DNA of 64,000 nucleotides from Dyella silvae. GTDB lineage: Bacteria > Pseudomonadota > Gammaproteobacteria > Xanthomonadales > Rhodanobacteraceae. The stretch covers positions 620,001-684,000 of the forward strand of contig NZ_JAPJBQ010000001.1 of NCBI RefSeq assembly GCF_026421305.1, read 5' to 3'. Each line of letters opens with the position of its first letter. Positions within the stretch are counted from its first letter, which is position 1. The position numbers and the translations under genes are program-made. The notes beneath the pieces were generated by a model. That model was given only the letters and a program-made list of their open reading frames with translations. It was not told where the DNA came from and ran no database searches. Positions 53,500 to 62,599 of the stretch are shown piece after piece.

Positions 53500-54519
53500 G
53501 TGAAGTACGCACCTTTGGCCATTGCCGCCGCCTTTGCCCTCAGCCTTACCAGCCTTGCTTCGGTCGTACGCGCCGAAGACCAGCCAGCTCATCCGTCCAA
53601 TGCACTCACTGCGTCGCAAGATCCCTGGGGTCCGCTGAAGCATGTCCATGCCGGCGTACTGGACGTTGCTTATGCCGAGATGGGGCCGGCCAACGGTCCG
53701 GTGGTGATTCTTCTGCATGGGTGGCCCTATGACATCCATAGCTTTGAACAGGTTGCGCCCGCGCTGGCGGCGAAAGGCTACCGGGTACTCGTTCCCTATA
53801 CGCGTGGATACGGTGACACGCGGTTCCTGTCCGACAGCACCGAGCGCAATGGTGAGCCCGCTGCCGTAGCCCAGGACGTCATCGACTTCATGGATGCCTT
53901 GCAGATCAAGCGCGCGGTGCTGGGCGGCTTTGACTGGGGTGCACGTTCGGCGGATATCGTCGCAACCCTGTGGCCGAACCGCGTAAAAGCACTGGTGACC
54001 GTGAGTGGCTACCTTATCGGCAGCCAGGAATCCGGCGAGACCCCTCTGCCGCCCAAGGCGGAGCTGCAGTGGTGGTATCAGTATTACTTCGCCACTGAGC
54101 GCGGTCGCCTCGGCTATGACAAAAACCGTCACGACTTCGCGAAGTTGATCTGGCAGCTTGCCTCACCGAAGTGGAACTTTGACGACGCCACCTTCGAACG
54201 CAGTGCGGCTGCGCTGAACAATCCGGATCACGTCGCCATCACCATTCATAACTATCGCTGGCGCTTGAATCTGGCCAAGGGCGAAACGAAGTACGAAGCC
54301 CTGGAAAAGAAACTCGCCCAACTCCCTGCCATCACGGTGCCGACGATCGCCCTGGAAGGTGATGCGAATGGCGCGCCGCACCCGCAGCCCGAAGCCTATG
54401 CCAAGAAGTTCACAGGCAAGTATCAGTTCCGCCTGATTACCGGCGGCATCGGCCATAACCTTCCGGAAGAGGCACCGCAGGCGTTCACGCAGGCTGTCAT
54501 CGATGCTGATCACCTGTAA
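53500..54519 (+). CDS. Secreted alpha/beta hydrolase, epoxide-hydrolase-like
   Basis: The 339-aa protein has a Sec signal peptide (MKYAPLAIAAAFALSLTSLA, cleavage near VVRA-ED) and an alpha/beta-hydrolase fold with oxyanion motif LLHGWPYD, nucleophile motif GGFDWGAR (Asp as nucleophile, as in epoxide hydrolases and haloalkane dehalogenases) and a C-terminal GGIGHNLPEEAP (catalytic His). It is likely periplasmic. The start is GTG with AAGGAG 7 nt upstream. Confidence 0.88.
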   Translation: MKYAPLAIAAAFALSLTSLASVVRAEDQPAHPSNALTASQDPWGPLKHVHAGVLDVAYAEMGPANGPVVILLHGWPYDIHSFEQVAPALAAKGYRVLVPYTRGYGDTRFLSDSTERNGEPAAVAQDVIDFMDALQIKRAVLGGFDWGARSADIVATLWPNRVKALVTVSGYLIGSQESGETPLPPKAELQWWYQYYFATERGRLGYDKNRHDFAKLIWQLASPKWNFDDATFERSAAALNNPDHVAITIHNYRWRLNLAKGETKYEALEKKLAQLPAITVPTIALEGDANGAPHPQPEAYAKKFTGKYQFRLITGGIGHNLPEEAPQAFTQAVIDADHL

Positions 54520-54588
54520 CACGGATCGAATGGCCCTGTAGTTCAGCGTCACGCTAAACCACCGTGCGATCGGATCGGAATAGAAACT

Positions 54589-54608
54589 CGGTGGGCGTCA
54601 GCCCACCG
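54589..54608. terminator. Hairpin after hydrolase gene
   Basis: CGGTGGGC and GCCCACCG form a perfect 8-bp stem with loop GTCA, 70 nt past the hydrolase stop. No T run follows on the plus strand; on the minus strand the flank is GAGTTTCTATT. It could be a weak terminator. Confidence 0.4.
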
Positions 54609-54764
54609 GGACGATCACTGGGCTCGCGGTGACAGCCGATCAGCCATCATTTCGGTATCCGGCGTCTCCCCCTCATACATTTCGGGGTGTTCAGAGGCGC
54701 AAGGCGACACACGCGCAAGGCGTTACCGCGCCCTTCCCGCGCACCTTCAAATAGAGAAACGTCC

Positions 54765-55343
54765 ATGCGTCTATTTCGATACCTTGTTCCGCTTAGCGCT
54801 GTCCTGCTCGGCGCCTGTTCGACGTTCAGCGTCAGCAATCAATGGAAAGATCCATCCTGGAACGGGCCGTCCGCCGATAACGTTCTGGTCGTTGGCATCA
54901 CCAAGAGCGACACCTATCGCCATATCTTCGAAGATACGTTTGTTCAGCAGTTGCAGGCCGCTGGCGTCCAGGCCAGGCAGAGCTACTCACAGTCCCCCGC
55001 AGGCGTTACTTCAGAGAAACTGGGTGACGTGATCAAGAGCACGGGCGCCCAGGTGGTTCTTACGACACGCGTGCAGCGCGTCGAGCAAAAGCTCAGCGTT
55101 ACCCCGGGTGTCCCGGAGTCGGGTGGCTTTTACGGCTGGTATGGCGGGGCATGGGCATCAACCCCCGATGTCACCCAATACGACGCTGTCACGCTTGAAA
55201 CCACTGCGTGGGACATGAAGACTCAGAAAATTGTCTGGGCGGTGACGACCGAGGGCGTAGGCACCAGCAATATCACCCGGGCTACGCAGGATCTGGCGAA
55301 GACCATCATTCCGAAGCTCAAGGCGGACGGCATCATCCGATGA
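54765..55343 (+). CDS. Putative lipoprotein of unknown function
   Basis: The 192-aa protein starts MRLFRYLVPLSAVLLGACST: a lipoprotein signal with lipobox LLGAC (Cys18). The mature part (VSNQWKDPSWNGPSADNVLV, then LTTRVQRVEQK and IVWAVTTEGVGTSNI) resembles small envelope lipoproteins that combine a conserved core with a surface loop rich in Gly/Tyr (GGFYGWYGGAW). Location is probably the outer membrane. Function unknown. The ATG chosen gives the signal peptide; a longer frame upstream does not. Confidence 0.8.
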   Translation: MRLFRYLVPLSAVLLGACSTFSVSNQWKDPSWNGPSADNVLVVGITKSDTYRHIFEDTFVQQLQAAGVQARQSYSQSPAGVTSEKLGDVIKSTGAQVVLTTRVQRVEQKLSVTPGVPESGGFYGWYGGAWASTPDVTQYDAVTLETTAWDMKTQKIVWAVTTEGVGTSNITRATQDLAKTIIPKLKADGIIR

Positions 55344-55405
55344 CCCTGTGGCGGGGGTTGGAGAACATCCAGCCTCCTCCTCGCATATCCGAACGAATCA
55401 CCCTT

Positions 55406-56218
55406 TCAGGGCAGCGTAATGGTTGCCGTCAGGCCGCCGCCGCTGCGATTAGACAGCATCAAATGGCCATCGAGCGAGCTTATCAATTGAGCGGCAATAG
55501 CCAGTCCAAGGCCCGCCCCGCCGACGTCACTGTTGCGCGAGGCTGCAGCCCGATAAAACGGCTGAAGCACTCTTTCAAGTTCGCCTTCAGGAATGCCAGG
55601 GCCTCGGTCAGACACGCTCACACATAAGGCACCACCTGCATCCCGATGCGCGCTGATTTCGGCAGCTCCGCCATACTTGATGGCGTTATCAATCAGATTG
55701 CCTAGTACGCGCCGAAGCGCCTGAGGACAGGCCATGATCGGACCGCTGACGGTGGTGAAAAGCGTGACCGGCCGGCCTGTGTCCTGGTAGTCGGACGCAA
55801 GGCTTTCCAGAAACGCGACCGGGCACATTTTGACCCGTACTGCCGCGCCACTGAGTGTGCCTCGCGCATAAGACAGGCATTGGCGAACCAGCTGTTCCAT
55901 TTCGCGCAGATCGTCGACGATCCTCTGCTGCTCCGTGGATGCTTCCATCTTCTCGACGCGCAGACGCATGCGCGTGATCGGTGTCTGCAAATCGTGCGAT
56001 ATCGATGCAAGTATCTTCGAGTGCTCCTCAAGACGGTCGCTGATGCGATCCTGCATGGTGCCCAAGACCATGGCAGCCTCCGTCTTCTGGTGAGCCATAC
56101 CATGCGACCGATCGGCCAGGCGCTCGGCGCAAGTTATGCATACGCTGAAAGAAGCGCCGTGAGTTACAGCGGCGGACTTACGTGTCATCGATTCATCCTC
56201 TGACGTAGATCTGTACAT
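55406..56218 (-). CDS. Histidine kinase catalytic core lacking sensor domain
   Basis: The 270-aa protein has HisKA (ILASISHDLQTPITRMRLRV), N-box LGNLIDNAIKYGG, G1 DRGPGIPE and G2 GGAGLGLAIA, all intact. The stretch just before HisKA (LGTMQDRISDRLEEH) is the end of a HAMP-type linker, but there is no membrane segment or periplasmic domain in front; the first 45 residues (with SVCITCAERLADRS) look unrelated. No response regulator is adjacent. It is most likely a 5-prime truncated kinase, active or not. Confidence 0.75.
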   Translation of the reverse strand: MYRSTSEDESMTRKSAAVTHGASFSVCITCAERLADRSHGMAHQKTEAAMVLGTMQDRISDRLEEHSKILASISHDLQTPITRMRLRVEKMEASTEQQRIVDDLREMEQLVRQCLSYARGTLSGAAVRVKMCPVAFLESLASDYQDTGRPVTLFTTVSGPIMACPQALRRVLGNLIDNAIKYGGAAEISAHRDAGGALCVSVSDRGPGIPEGELERVLQPFYRAAASRNSDVGGAGLGLAIAAQLISSLDGHLMLSNRSGGGLTATITLP

Positions 56219-56431
56219 GACGACGAGTTGAGTGCCGTACCGGTAGCCGATGACAGGTCGTCATGCAATCGGTCAAGGTCGGCCCACTGTCTGGCAGCCT
56301 CGTTACCGCCCAGCGCCTGATAAGACGCAGCGAGGCATCAACTTATTCCCTTCGCACGGGGATCTTTGAAGGCAGCTCGCAGCCACCCGAAGGCGTGAGT
56401 GCACCGACGAGAATTAGCTCGCCTTGAGATG

Positions 56432-56454
56432 CGTTCGACCGCTCCGGTCGAACG
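56432..56454 (-). terminator. Hairpin directly after anti-sigma gene
   Basis: CGTTCGACCG and CGGTCGAACG form a perfect 10-bp stem with a 3-nt loop, starting at the base after the anti-sigma stop codon (minus strand). There is no T run, so termination may be inefficient or it may protect the mRNA end. Confidence 0.5.
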
Positions 56455-57210
56455 TTAACTGCCGAGTTGGAGAGCAGCCTCGAGCTCTTCTATCCGTGGA
56501 TCACTAGCCTTTGCGACCACGGCATAGCCATAGCCTCGCCTGTACCAGTATTTAGCCAGCAGGCCGCCGTCGTTGCGCGTGCCGCGAGTACCTTCCGAAT
56601 AATGCTTGTTCGGCCGTATGTAGAGACTCACCCGCTCGCCGTCACGATCTTGATAAAAAATCAAAGCAGCGGGGCCTTCCGCAGTGGCGAGCAGTCGTCC
56701 GCCCAGCAAATCAAAGCCCTCTGAACGCAGATCGGGAAATGAAACGGACGTGCCCAATCGATTTGATAACCACTGCTGGAGGTGGTCGACGTTCTCGGCA
56801 CCCATTTCCACAGGGCGATTGCGATCGGTAGCAAACACGCGATAAGCCTCGACCGCGTCAGCCATCGGTGCGGGCGCCAGGTTCATGCTACGAAGTTGCC
56901 AGCCACTCAACCCGCCGGCACCTATCGCGAGAAAGAAGGCCGCAGCCGCTGCCATGCGCACACGCGAACGGGCGCGCAAGCGGCGACGTACTGCCGCCGG
57001 ATCAAGACGCGGCTGAGGTGGCCGCGTCACGGTCCCAGCCAGCTCGGTGCGCAGAAAGTCGACGTCGCGCCGCCAGCGAGCCACCTGCCCCGCCACATCG
57101 GGATGGCTCGCAAGATATGCCTCGACTTCGGCACGACGCGAGGCATCCAGCGCCCCGTCCACGTACGCGTGCAGCTCTTCTTCAGTCGGCGGAACAGGTA
57201 GGTTGTTCAT
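56455..57210 (-). CDS. Membrane anti-sigma factor
   Basis: The 251-aa protein starts MNNLPVPPTEEELHAYVDGA with a short sigma-binding domain (to about residue 50), one membrane segment at about 85-107 (MAAAAAFFLAIGAGGLSGWQ) and a periplasmic C-terminal part. The Cys residues of zinc-type anti-sigma factors are absent. It overlaps the sigma gene by 4 nt (ATGA), the normal cognate-pair layout, and should hold that sigma factor at the membrane until a signal releases it. Confidence 0.87.
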   Translation of the reverse strand: MNNLPVPPTEEELHAYVDGALDASRRAEVEAYLASHPDVAGQVARWRRDVDFLRTELAGTVTRPPQPRLDPAAVRRRLRARSRVRMAAAAAFFLAIGAGGLSGWQLRSMNLAPAPMADAVEAYRVFATDRNRPVEMGAENVDHLQQWLSNRLGTSVSFPDLRSEGFDLLGGRLLATAEGPAALIFYQDRDGERVSLYIRPNKHYSEGTRGTRNDGGLLAKYWYRRGYGYAVVAKASDPRIEELEAALQLGS

Positions 57211-57716
57211 CGGGCTATCCGCAATACGGGCTGGGGGGTATCACCGTCGGTTATCGAGCGAAAGGCTTTGCGTGCGCGCGATAGTCGTGACATGACGGTA
57301 CCTATAGGCACATCAAGTGTGGCTGCAATGTCCTGGTAGCTCATGCCCTCGATCGACACGAGCAAAAGCACGGCACGCTGATCGGGCGGCAATTGTTCGA
57401 GCGCGGCGAGTGACGTGCGCGCCTGCAAGGTGTCCTCTGCCGAAGGCGCCAGTTCGGGCTCATCATGCAGGCAATCGAGCCAGCGGTTAATGCGCGCGGA
57501 ATGCCGCTTGCCGTCGATAAATAGCCGATAGAGGATCGAGCAAAGCCAGCTATAGAGGTTCCCGCCAATACTGCGCGAGTGCCATTTCAATAGCGCCCTT
57601 TCCATGCAGGACTGCACCAGGTCGTCCGCGGCATGGGCGTCCCGGGTCAATCCGAGCGCGAATCGCCGCAATTGGGGCAGCAGAGTTCGCAGCTCATCGT
57701 CATCGATGTCATGCAT
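57207..57716 (-). CDS. ECF RNA polymerase sigma factor
   Basis: The 169-aa protein has sigma region 2 (LRRFALGLTRDAHAADDLVQ, SCMERALLKWHS, SWLCSILYRLFIDGKRH) and region 4 (LPPDQRAVLLLVSIEGMSYQ, then VPIGTVMSRLSRARKAF). I use ATG 57716 with AGGA 8 nt upstream; the ATG 27 nt earlier has no ribosome site. It would direct a small stress regulon, probably including its own promoter. Anti-sigma follows with ATGA overlap. Confidence 0.92.
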   Translation of the reverse strand: MHDIDDDELRTLLPQLRRFALGLTRDAHAADDLVQSCMERALLKWHSRSIGGNLYSWLCSILYRLFIDGKRHSARINRWLDCLHDEPELAPSAEDTLQARTSLAALEQLPPDQRAVLLLVSIEGMSYQDIAATLDVPIGTVMSRLSRARKAFRSITDGDTPQPVLRIAR

Positions 57717-57971
57717 GTGCAAGGTCCTGCTGGCAACCAGCATATCGCGTAAGACGACCAGGCGAGCTGATTTATTCCTTGGGTTTGTTAAATCTCCTTC
57801 CTGAGAGGAATAAAGGCAGGAGCGCGAGCGTCCTTTAGGGAATACGCCATGGGCGTAGCCCGGAATAGAAGGTATGCGGGCAAGGTGTCCTGGGCCAGGT
57901 GATCTGGCGTCGGACCATCGTTGGCGGCTCGCGAGCGTTGCGGGCCGACATCAATCGCAAGAAAACAACTT

Positions 57972-58547
57972 ATGAAAAAGGTCGGCAGCAAGACGATGTT
58001 AAAACGTTCGATTAACACTCAGACGTGGCTACTAGCGGGACTCGTAGCCATCACGATCAATACGGTGCTGCTGTACCTCGCCGCGCAATGCGGATTGGAC
58101 ACCGGCAACGGCGTCTTGCTACGGCTCATCCGTCCCTGGACAGGCCCCGTGCTCGACCGTACCGGATTGGCACATGCATGGATGGCTACCGGCCTTTCAG
58201 GTCCCGAATCCCACGCATTCATGATGGGGTTTCATTTCTTCATCGGCATGTTGATGGCCTGGGCATATGCCTACGGCGAACGTCTTGTGCGTTGGAATGC
58301 CTGGACCAAAGGCCTCGTCTATGCCGCTGCCGTGTATGCGGCGAACGCCTTGGTTGTATTTCCACTCTTGGGCGAAGGTATTGCCGGAAGCCGCGTTTTA
58401 TCGGTAGTCGGCCAAACCTATTTCGCCTTCGCGCATACCTGTTTTTTCGTGATCCTGGCGTTGTGTTATGACCGATGGCAACAATGGGTCGCCGCGTCGG
58501 GCACCTCGCCTGGCAAAACGCTGGTACTGCCTCACAGTCAAAGATGA
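57972..58547 (+). CDS. Integral membrane protein of unknown function
   Basis: The 191-aa protein (MKKVGSKTMLKRSINTQTWL) has four predicted membrane segments: LLAGLVAITINTVLLYLAA, HAFMMGFHFFIGMLMAWAYA, LVYAAAVYAANALVVFPLLG and YFAFAHTCFFVILALCYDRW. I do not recognise a functional family. A second Met eight codons later is an alternative start; no strong ribosome site precedes either. It is divergent from the ECF sigma gene and may belong to that regulon. Confidence 0.7.
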   Translation: MKKVGSKTMLKRSINTQTWLLAGLVAITINTVLLYLAAQCGLDTGNGVLLRLIRPWTGPVLDRTGLAHAWMATGLSGPESHAFMMGFHFFIGMLMAWAYAYGERLVRWNAWTKGLVYAAAVYAANALVVFPLLGEGIAGSRVLSVVGQTYFAFAHTCFFVILALCYDRWQQWVAASGTSPGKTLVLPHSQR

Positions 58548-58571
58548 GCCCGCACCGGCAGCGAGTGGACG

Positions 58572-58715
58572 ATGTCCAACCAGCCTGCCCTTGAGATACG
58601 ACGCCAGCCGGCCAAATCCCGATTCCACTCCGCACTCGCACTCTATGACGAGCTGGCGGCGCTCATCCCCATGTTCGATCCCCTGGATCTCTTTCCAACA
58701 AGCAAGCCATTTTAG
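58572..58715 (+). CDS. Small 47-codon gene upstream of amidase
   Basis: The frame encodes MSNQPALEIRRQPAKSRFHS, a hydrophobic/acidic middle, and ends DPLDLFPTSKPF. Its stop overlaps the AGGAGG ribosome site of the amidase gene, which starts 8 nt later, so coupled translation is plausible. No strong ribosome site precedes its own ATG. It could be a real small protein or a leader. Confidence 0.35.
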   Translation: MSNQPALEIRRQPAKSRFHSALALYDELAALIPMFDPLDLFPTSKPF

Positions 58716-58723
58716 GAGGCACC

Positions 58724-60121
58724 ATGACCGAACTCTGGCGCATGTCGGCAAGCGAACTTGCCGCGCTGGTCCGCTCGCGCGACGTGTCGGCACGCGAGGT
58801 AGCCGAAGACGCCCTGCGGCGACTCGATGCGGTCAATCCGCGCATCAATGCCATCGTCGAGTGCCGCCCTGAAGCAGTGCTGCGGCAGGCGGATCAGGTG
58901 GATACCGCGCTGTTGCGAGGCGACGATCCCGGGCCGCTCGCCGGCGTCCCGGTGACAGTGAAGATCAACACCGACGTGGAAGGCTACGCCACCACCAATG
59001 GCACGCGACTGCAGGAGCAGTTGATCGCCCAGTCCAATAGCCCGGCAGTCGACAACCTCCTCCGCGCCGGTGCGCTGATGCTTGGCCGCACCAACTCCCC
59101 GACGTTCGCACTGCGCTGGTTTACCAGCAATCTCGTACACGGACGAACGCTCAATCCGCGAGACCCAAGCCTCACCCCGGGCGGCTCATCGGGCGGTGGC
59201 GCAGCGGCGGTCGCAGCCGGCATCGGCAGCATCGCGTTGGGCACGGATATCGGTGGCTCACTTCGTCACCCCGCTTATGCCTGCGGCATCCACGGCCTTC
59301 GCCCCAGCTTTGGCCGCGTTCCTGCGTACAACGCATCATCACCGGAGCGCGGCATCGGCCCGCAACTGATGTCCGCCACCGGTCCGATGGCGCGCACGAT
59401 ACAGGACCTCGCACTGGGGCTTACCGTCATGTCTGCCGACGATCCGCGCGATCCGTGGTACGTACCTCTGCCGCTGACTGGCCCTCCGGTACCGCGCCTC
59501 GCTGCCCTGTGCCTGCGGCCCGGCGGCATGCCCATCGCAGCGGAAGTGGAAGCTGCGCTGTGGGACGCACGCGATCGCCTGGTAGATGCGGGATGGCGCG
59601 TCGAGGAAATCCATGACACGCCCTCCGTCCACGAAGCCGCCGAGATCCAGGAGCATTTGTGGCTGGGTGACGGCTTTGCCAGTCTGATCGCGGCAGTCGA
59701 ACGCGATGGTGATCCCGGTGCGCTGGCCGTCGTTGATGGTGTGCGCGATCGCGTAGCGGCACTGACGCCGGACGCCGTAACGAAAGCACTCGTACGCCGC
59801 GCCACCGCTGCCCGGGAATGGCAAGGGTTCTTCGCTCGCTATCCGATTCTGCTGGTGCCTGTATCCGCTGAGCTGCCCTTTCCGGATGGACTGGATATGC
59901 AAGGCCGCGAAGGCTTCCAGCGCGTGTGGGACGCACAACTACTGTTACGAGCTTTTCCAGCACTGGGGCTACCGGGATTGTCGGTCGCCACCGGAAGTGT
60001 CGGCAGCACGCCGGTGGGCGTGCAAATCGTCGCTGCGCGCTTCAGGGAAGATCTTTGCCTTCGCGCAGGCGCCGATATCGAGACGCGCGGCCCATCCGTC
60101 GTCGCGGTCGATCCGACCTGA
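58724..60121 (+). CDS. Amidase signature family hydrolase
   Basis: The 465-aa protein has the amidase signature core: GVPVTVKINTDVEGYATTNG (catalytic Lys), then LTPGGSSGGGAAAVAAGIGS and ALGTDIGGSLRHPAYACGIH (Ser-cisSer-Lys triad), and a normal C-terminal half (ARFREDLCLRAGADIETRG). There is no signal peptide. Members hydrolyse amides such as indoleacetamide or acylated amines; the substrate is unknown. AGGAGG precedes the ATG by 4-5 nt. A short AraC-type regulator follows. Confidence 0.92.
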   Translation: MTELWRMSASELAALVRSRDVSAREVAEDALRRLDAVNPRINAIVECRPEAVLRQADQVDTALLRGDDPGPLAGVPVTVKINTDVEGYATTNGTRLQEQLIAQSNSPAVDNLLRAGALMLGRTNSPTFALRWFTSNLVHGRTLNPRDPSLTPGGSSGGGAAAVAAGIGSIALGTDIGGSLRHPAYACGIHGLRPSFGRVPAYNASSPERGIGPQLMSATGPMARTIQDLALGLTVMSADDPRDPWYVPLPLTGPPVPRLAALCLRPGGMPIAAEVEAALWDARDRLVDAGWRVEEIHDTPSVHEAAEIQEHLWLGDGFASLIAAVERDGDPGALAVVDGVRDRVAALTPDAVTKALVRRATAAREWQGFFARYPILLVPVSAELPFPDGLDMQGREGFQRVWDAQLLLRAFPALGLPGLSVATGSVGSTPVGVQIVAARFREDLCLRAGADIETRGPSVVAVDPT

Positions 60122-60252
60122 AGCTTGCTGGCATATCCCCTTGGGGTTATGCATCCCGTGTGGTGCATGGCCACTCGCTGTAACGCGCGGCCACAGGCTG
60201 CCGAATATCAACGTGACCCGTTCATTCGTAAATCCTGACTTGGGCTGTATTC

Positions 60253-60732
60253 GTGGCTTATTTGGATGAAGAACGCGACGACATCGGAAGCAGTCGCTTT
60301 AATGATGATGACACCTGGACCTCTACTGGCAACCGCCCGCCACCGACGCCATGCATTGACCGGCAGCGCGGCCTTCCGCATTCGGTGCTGTGCAGGGTGC
60401 TCGATGCCATCTATGGGCGATTGGGCGAAAAGATCACACTGCAGGACATCGCCGACGCAGCGTTCATGAGCCGGTTTCATTTCGCGCGACTGTTCCGCCG
60501 AAGCACCGGCTACAGTCCGATGGAATACTTGCTGCGCGTACGGCTAGAACAAGCGAAAGCATTGCTTCGCCAGGGCACCACGCCAATCAGTGATATTGCA
60601 GCCGTGATTGGCTTCGCTGACCAGAGCCATTTGACGCGGCACTTTCGCCGCTCTGTCGGCGTAACGCCGCTCCAGTACGCGCGCCGTTGCGCGGATACTT
60701 CGCCCTTGGCAGCTCGCGTCATTCTTGACTAA
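60253..60732 (+). CDS. AraC-family regulator, short form
   Basis: The 159-aa protein (GTG start) has about 50 N-terminal residues and then the full AraC double HTH (ITLQDIADAAFMSRFHFARL, SPMEYLLRVRLEQAKALLRQ, ISDIAAVIGFADQSHLTRHF, VTPLQYARRC). The usual sensing domain is missing, as in MarA/SoxS-size proteins. It follows the amidase gene by 131 nt on the same strand and may control it. Confidence 0.85.
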   Translation: MAYLDEERDDIGSSRFNDDDTWTSTGNRPPPTPCIDRQRGLPHSVLCRVLDAIYGRLGEKITLQDIADAAFMSRFHFARLFRRSTGYSPMEYLLRVRLEQAKALLRQGTTPISDIAAVIGFADQSHLTRHFRRSVGVTPLQYARRCADTSPLAARVILD

Positions 60733-60899
60733 CGACATGCACTAGCCACGAGCCCGGACGTCTCGCGCAGAGAGGCGTCATCGAGCGCTTCAACAGTGGC
60801 TGCCAACAAGATGGGGCGAGATGCGCTTGCTTCGAACTCTCGGCGAGTTTCGTGAGAACGCCGCGCAATGGCAGGCCGACTACAACCCGTAGATTCCCG

Positions 60900-60935
60900 A
60901 AAAAAAGCCTCGGTGGGTTAGTGCCCACCGAGGCT
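60900..60935 (-). terminator. Rho-independent terminator of the secreted-protein gene
   Basis: A perfect 12-bp stem (60906-60917 with 60924-60935) and 6-nt loop is followed on the minus strand by a run of seven T. It lies 75 nt past the stop of the minus-strand gene at 61011. Confidence 0.9.
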
Positions 60936-61010
60936 CGACCTAAAAACGAACTGAAGGCCTCTGATTTAAGGTGCAACTGACTTGCGAGAACTCGACGATG
61001 ACACTACGGA

Positions 61011-62303
61011 TTACCCTCCGGCTGGAGGATCCAACGTCAGGCTCTGACCGCTCACCACGCTGCTGATGGAGAAGATATTTTTTGTTGTACCGGTGTGCCC
61101 CTTGTTGTCGGTGACACTGGACGTGACGGTGACGTTCTTCTTGCCCTGAGGGAGCACAAGCGACCCGCCCACGACCCAATCCGCGGTCGTGCGAACGGCA
61201 CCACTGGCATCGACTTCACTGCCTGCCACATCAAACAATCCCGCCAGGTTCGTACCGGCCGGAACGACGTTGCCATTTGGCTGGCGCAGCGGAACGTCGA
61301 ACGTCACCGTCAAACCCGGGAAGTTTCGATTCGGTCCACCCGCATGCCCCTGGCTTGGGATCTGGCTCGGATCAAAGATGAGCCCTGCGGGAATCGTCGC
61401 GTTCAATGGCTGCCCCGCCGATGTCAAACCATTCTCGCTAACAGCGATGCCATGGTGATTACGGTCAAGGCTCGATACTTGAATGAAGAACAAGGAACCG
61501 TTGGTCGGATTCAAACTCGAGTCCGTGGGACCGATGGCGATGGAGGTTGGGACGCGCGGAGCGATCATGGACACTTCCGGACCCTGGCCGTCGTCAACCG
61601 TGCTTGCGGACCCCGGGAACGACTCCGGAGCCGGCGTCAGGGCCTGGCCTGACGAGGCCGCCTTATTCACCGGAAGACGCACTTGATCGGTGGCCACTCG
61701 TCCTGCGGAATCGACAAACGCAACGGTCAGCGTGACTTCGTTGGTGCCGGCCGGCAGCGACTCCAGAACATGCCATCCCAGCCACGTTGTACGACCCCGG
61801 CCTGGCGTGTCATCCGATCCGGCGACATTAAATGCAGACGCAAAGTTGGTGAACGCCGGCATGACCGTACCATCCGGCATGATGAGCGGCTGGTCGAAGA
61901 AAACATACAGACCAGGCGCATCCGGGTTGGCTTGACCGGCCAGCAGATCAGGAACGTGCCGGATGCCAAAGACAGGCGGCGCTTCGGTAGCTTCTCGGAC
62001 AACAAGCGGAACACTATCGCGTGTCACCACCTCCAGGTTCACCAGCATATTCGTGCCATTGAAACTTCCGACTTTGTGGGTCGAGGTTCCGCCGGCAACG
62101 GATGAATCCGCGAGCGGCGACACGATGCGCACGATCGGTGGCAAGTCGTTCGTGGCAAACGGCAACTTGCTGTCAAGAAGTAGACGATCGAGCGACGCTT
62201 TGCCCGCCGGATCGACCGGAAGACTTCCCGCCATCGCGGAAGAGCAGGCCAACGTCAGTATGGAGAATCCGAACAACGCTCGGCGAAATTTTCTATTAAA
62301 CAT
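61011..62303 (-). CDS. Secreted protein with tandem repeat, unknown function
   Basis: The 430-aa protein starts MFNRKFRRALFGFSILTLAC with a Sec signal cleaved near SSAMAG. The mature part contains two related halves: PGLYVFFDQPLIMPDGTVMP with NFASAFNVAGSDD, and PGLTVTFDVPLRQPNGNVVP with NLAGLFDVAGSE, each followed by a beta strand pair (TNEVTLTVAFVDSAGRVAT / KKNVTVTSSVTDNKGHTGT). It looks like a duplicated beta-sandwich domain. The ATG at 62303 is chosen to give the signal peptide. No family was recognised. Confidence 0.75.
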   Translation of the reverse strand: MFNRKFRRALFGFSILTLACSSAMAGSLPVDPAGKASLDRLLLDSKLPFATNDLPPIVRIVSPLADSSVAGGTSTHKVGSFNGTNMLVNLEVVTRDSVPLVVREATEAPPVFGIRHVPDLLAGQANPDAPGLYVFFDQPLIMPDGTVMPAFTNFASAFNVAGSDDTPGRGRTTWLGWHVLESLPAGTNEVTLTVAFVDSAGRVATDQVRLPVNKAASSGQALTPAPESFPGSASTVDDGQGPEVSMIAPRVPTSIAIGPTDSSLNPTNGSLFFIQVSSLDRNHHGIAVSENGLTSAGQPLNATIPAGLIFDPSQIPSQGHAGGPNRNFPGLTVTFDVPLRQPNGNVVPAGTNLAGLFDVAGSEVDASGAVRTTADWVVGGSLVLPQGKKNVTVTSSVTDNKGHTGTTKNIFSISSVVSGQSLTLDPPAGG

Positions 62304-62514
62304 AAAGCACTCTGGCAATGAACGATAGGAACGTTCCACCTCGAATGGCAGAAACGTATGCGGCACACTTGAGGAAGGTGATTGCACTTATCTAGACGCC
62401 ATTGGCAGCCAGTTATTCCATCGCTCGAGGAAAACCTTTGCGTCCACCCACAGTGCATGGGTACTCAGTCCATCGTTATTGCTGCCATGTTTGAGCGGTT
62501 GTCACATAACTAAC

Positions 62515-62526
62515 GCAACGCGTTGC
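62515..62526. promoter_or_regulatory. 12-bp palindrome
   Basis: GCAACGCGTTGC is a perfect palindrome about 212 bp upstream of the secreted-protein start and 74 bp past the ridA stop. It may be an operator for the minus-strand gene; no binding protein can be named. Confidence 0.25.
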
Positions 62527-62599
62527 ATGAGGTTTGCGGTGCGTAAGAGAACGCTATACGACCCGATCTTCATGGAGTCGTACGTAGCGTGATACAGGG

